Shown: piece by piece, positions 45,022-46,946 of the stretch
Layout of the letters: every line of letters starts with the position of its first letter
Numbering within the stretch: position 1 is the stretch's first letter
The notes under the pieces: model-generated
The model's database searches: none
Told to the model about the DNA's origin: nothing
The model's input: the letters and a program-made list of their open reading frames with translations, nothing else
Source of the DNA: a bacterium
GTDB lineage: Bacteria > Bacillota > Clostridia > Christensenellales > Aristaeellaceae
Assembly (NCBI GenBank): GCA_029009515.1
Contig: JAQXJZ010000135.1
Span: 1 to 46,946, forward strand
Length of the DNA: 46,946 nt
Reading direction: 5' to 3'
Made by a program: the position numbers and the translations under genes

Positions 45022-46740
45022 ATGATGATGAAAAAGGCATGGCTGTGGCTGACCGCACTTTTGATCATGCTCATTTCTTCCGGCGCGATGGCCGAGATTT
45101 ACGTGTTTGACGACCTGTTTGCCAGCATGGAAGTGCCGGACAGCTACCTTGTGCTTACCGACAAAAACCTGCCCAATTACGCCGCCTGGCTGGAAGCCCG
45201 CGGCAGCAGTCTGGCGGATACGCAGGCGGATTTCTACAACCGCGGCGTGCTTTTGCAGGCGTGGAACGAGGAGATGGACACCTGCTTTGAGCTGCGCGCG
45301 CATCAGGACGACGAATCCATGATGATGTTTGACATCAACGAGCAGACCAGCGAGGTGCGCGGCACCTACCGCACCAGCCACTATCCGCGCAACGAGTACC
45401 CCGGGTACGAATTTTCCTCCTCCGAGTGGAAGAACACGGAGCAAGGCCGCTTCCTCTGCCTGCAGTACGTGTACCGCGACCACAGCGAAATCCTGCACCG
45501 CGGCTTCATGCGCCGCACCATCCGCAACGGCTACGAGATTGACTTTGACATGATGGCCGTGGGGCGCAGCCTGACCAACAAGGACAACACGGCGCTGAAC
45601 AAAATCTGGGAAACCTTCAGGTTTATCGAGGTCAAACCCCTGCCGCCCGTGGCTGCCGCCAAGATTTTCATTTCCAGTCCGCCGCCCGAGGAAAGCAATC
45701 AGCAGCAGTTTGACATCGAAGGCACGGCCATGGAGGGCGTGAAGCTCACCGCCGTCACCATGGGTCTGAGCCACCCCGAACCCGTCGTGTCCGAGGTGGT
45801 CGTGGGCAAGAGCGGCAAGTTCGCCCTGCCCATCAAGCTGCCGCGCGAGGGCGTGTTTGGCATCGCCATCACGGGCGAGTATCAGGGCGAGGAAGTGGTG
45901 GAGCTCTACTATCCCGTCACCTACCAGCGCACCCTGCTGGCTGTCAATTTCACCCAGAAACCCGCCGCATCCGTCACCACCGATGAGGTGACCATCGCCG
46001 GCACCAGCGAGCCCGGCGCGTCCATTCAGGTGTTTCTGGACGGCGAAACCCTGATGACCAAAAAGGTCACGTCCGCCGGCAAGTTCTCCATCGACGTGGA
46101 GGCCAAAGAGGAAGGCCAGCACGAGGTGACCCTCGTCTTTACCAAGAAAGACCTGGCCGACCGCCGCTTCGTCATCAGCTACGCCCGCAGCTGGACGGAC
46201 AGCGACATGGTGAAATACCTGAGCAAGCAGGCCATCGACCCCACCTACGCCCAGCTCCAGAAAAACATGGCCGATTACGAGGGCCGCATCGTAGGCTACC
46301 GCGCCTACATCCTGGACGTGGCCCAGAGCGGCGACGACTTCATCATCACCATGGCCCTGAGCAAAAAAGACGGCAAGTACCTGAACCCCGTCCTTGTCAT
46401 CGCCCCCAGCGAGCCCACCTTTGCCATCGGCGAGCGCGTGATGATGTACGGCACCTGCGAGGGCATGTCGCTCTCCACCGGCATCGAAGGCGAAGAGGAA
46501 GCCGAAGAAAGCTACCCGTGCTTCTCGCTGCTGCTGTTTGCGTCGCGCGAGTGCCCCGGGGCTGAGCCCCTGGACCCCCCACCGGGCACCCGAAAGGGTG
46601 CCCGGGTCTTTTATGTTTGGGGTTGGATCGAAGACCGCCGGGGCACATACGGGTGCCCCGGCTCGCTTGACGGTACGCGTCTTCTTGTGAGGTGGAGGGG
46701 AAAGACCGCCCCTCCTCGGAGGGAGTCGGGGCTCGCTTGA
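45022..46740 (+). CDS. Secreted protein of unknown function with Ig-like domain; 3' end runs into repeat DNA
   Basis: A 572-residue frame. A signal peptide (about 1-24, ending AMA) is followed by an N-terminal domain rich in Tyr, Asp and Glu (25-200), two beta-rich domains of Ig-like type (about 213-305 and 312-395; the second contains TIAGTSEPGASIQVFLDGE), and a final domain of about 110 residues with an OB-like look (RIVGYRAYILDVAQSG). After SLLLFASRE (codons to about 46551) the translation becomes Pro/Gly/Arg-rich and runs through terminator and repeat hairpins, so the natural end is probably near 46550. Start ATG 45022, 45025 or 45028. Not recognised as a known family. Confidence 0.7.
   Translation: MMMKKAWLWLTALLIMLISSGAMAEIYVFDDLFASMEVPDSYLVLTDKNLPNYAAWLEARGSSLADTQADFYNRGVLLQAWNEEMDTCFELRAHQDDESMMMFDINEQTSEVRGTYRTSHYPRNEYPGYEFSSSEWKNTEQGRFLCLQYVYRDHSEILHRGFMRRTIRNGYEIDFDMMAVGRSLTNKDNTALNKIWETFRFIEVKPLPPVAAAKIFISSPPPEESNQQQFDIEGTAMEGVKLTAVTMGLSHPEPVVSEVVVGKSGKFALPIKLPREGVFGIAITGEYQGEEVVELYYPVTYQRTLLAVNFTQKPAASVTTDEVTIAGTSEPGASIQVFLDGETLMTKKVTSAGKFSIDVEAKEEGQHEVTLVFTKKDLADRRFVISYARSWTDSDMVKYLSKQAIDPTYAQLQKNMADYEGRIVGYRAYILDVAQSGDDFIITMALSKKDGKYLNPVLVIAPSEPTFAIGERVMMYGTCEGMSLSTGIEGEEEAEESYPCFSLLLFASRECPGAEPLDPPPGTRKGARVFYVWGWIEDRRGTYGCPGSLDGTRLLVRWRGKTAPPRRESGLA
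46558..46570. repeat. Short palindrome at the start of the repeat zone
   Basis: GGGGC TGA GCCCC forms a 5-bp hairpin just where the protein-like character of the upstream gene stops. Similar GC-rich blocks are common as dispersed repeats in Clostridia (family memory, not searched). Confidence 0.45.
46582..46612 (+). terminator. Strong terminator inside the extended frame of the secreted-protein gene
   Basis: Perfect 10-bp arms 46582-46591 and 46596-46605 with a GAAA tetraloop, then GTCTTTT. It lies within the open frame, which supports a natural gene end upstream of it. Confidence 0.8.
46637..46662. repeat. Hairpin repeat
   Basis: GCCGGGGCAC and GTGCCCCGGC form a perfect 10-bp stem with a 6-nt loop. 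It is followed by GGCTCGCTTGA (46660-46670), an 11-mer that recurs at 46730-46740. Confidence 0.6.
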
Positions 46741-46770
46741 GCGCAGGGGTTAACGCCGCTGCGGCGGCTA

Positions 46771-46936
46771 CACCTCATCAGTCCCTCCGGGACAGCTTCC
46801 CCTCAAGGGGAAGCTTGCGCAGTTGGCTGGTATTCTTAATTACGTGTTCTAACAGGCTTCTTTTGTTGGGAAAAGAGCGCACGCCTTCCAGCTTCCCCTT
46901 GAGGGGAAGCTCCGCCGTAGGCGGTGATGAGGTGGC
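46771..46936. mobile_element. MITE-like inverted-repeat element
   Basis: The ends are CACCTCATCA (46771-46780) and its complement TGATGAGGTG (46927-46936). Nested inside each end is the palindrome AGCTTCCCCT..AGGGGAAGCT (46794-46815 and 46890-46911). The core of about 75 bases is AT-richer and has no gene. The layout suggests a non-autonomous mobile element or a pair of inverted dispersed repeats. The rest of 46741-46946 has no coding potential that could be supported. Confidence 0.6.
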
Positions 46937-46946
46937 CAGTTCCTCG

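Overview
The window is chromosomal DNA from a GC-rich member of the Firmicutes, most likely class Clostridia. Supporting markers are a SigA operon of the Firmicutes type, ribosomal protein L27 with the cleavable N-terminus next to its protease Prp, YqeK, RsfS and DUF951 proteins, and the sporulation genes spoIID and spoIIQ. A placement near Christensenellales is only a guess from gene style and base composition. Coding density is high. No tRNA, rRNA, CRISPR array, integrase or transposase gene was found.

Layout. Positions 1-9000, mostly minus strand: rpsI-rplM, pdp, then a macromolecular-synthesis cluster dgt-dnaG-rpoD-trmK-nif3-zinc ribbon protein. Positions 9000-18000, mostly plus strand: dnaX-rsmA, a convergent membrane protein with an Mrr-like domain, a fused nadD-yqeK gene, rsfS, a PDZ protein with a two-component system, a DUF951 protein and lepB. 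Positions 18000-24000, minus strand: metNIQ behind a leader-peptide attenuator, ahcY with a DUF554 protein, and rplU-prp-rpmA. Positions 24000-28000, minus strand: rluB followed by three genes of unknown purpose (a Lys/Ala-rich histone-like protein, a two-helix membrane protein, and a divergent Hsp70-like ATPase with a C-terminal membrane region). Positions 28000-32500, plus strand: a UBA-like membrane protein, a second two-component system and a MATE exporter. Positions 32500-37700: a D,D-carboxypeptidase (minus), then spoIID-spoIIQ-glmS (plus). Positions 37700-45000, minus strand: an aldo/keto reductase, a GH94-type phosphorylase-like protein and a protein like parts of cyclic beta-1,2-glucan synthase. 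The end holds a secreted protein whose 3' end runs into non-coding repeats, including a MITE-like inverted-repeat element.

The strongest unusual signals are as follows. (1) A 26-codon leader ORF with six Cys and four internal Met codons, followed by a 13-bp terminator, sits between a good promoter and metN. This is what ribosome-mediated attenuation by sulfur amino acids would look like, in a place where a SAM riboswitch or T-box would be expected. (2) The rluB-linked three-gene cluster with an Hsp70-like ATPase could be an undescribed envelope or nucleoid system. (3) A PhoB/OmpR-type direct repeat is placed exactly as an activator box ahead of the PDZ/two-component operon. (4) A terminator hairpin hides the ribosome binding site of the glucan-synthase-like gene. 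(5) A 36-bp palindrome overlaps the promoter of the terminal secreted protein.
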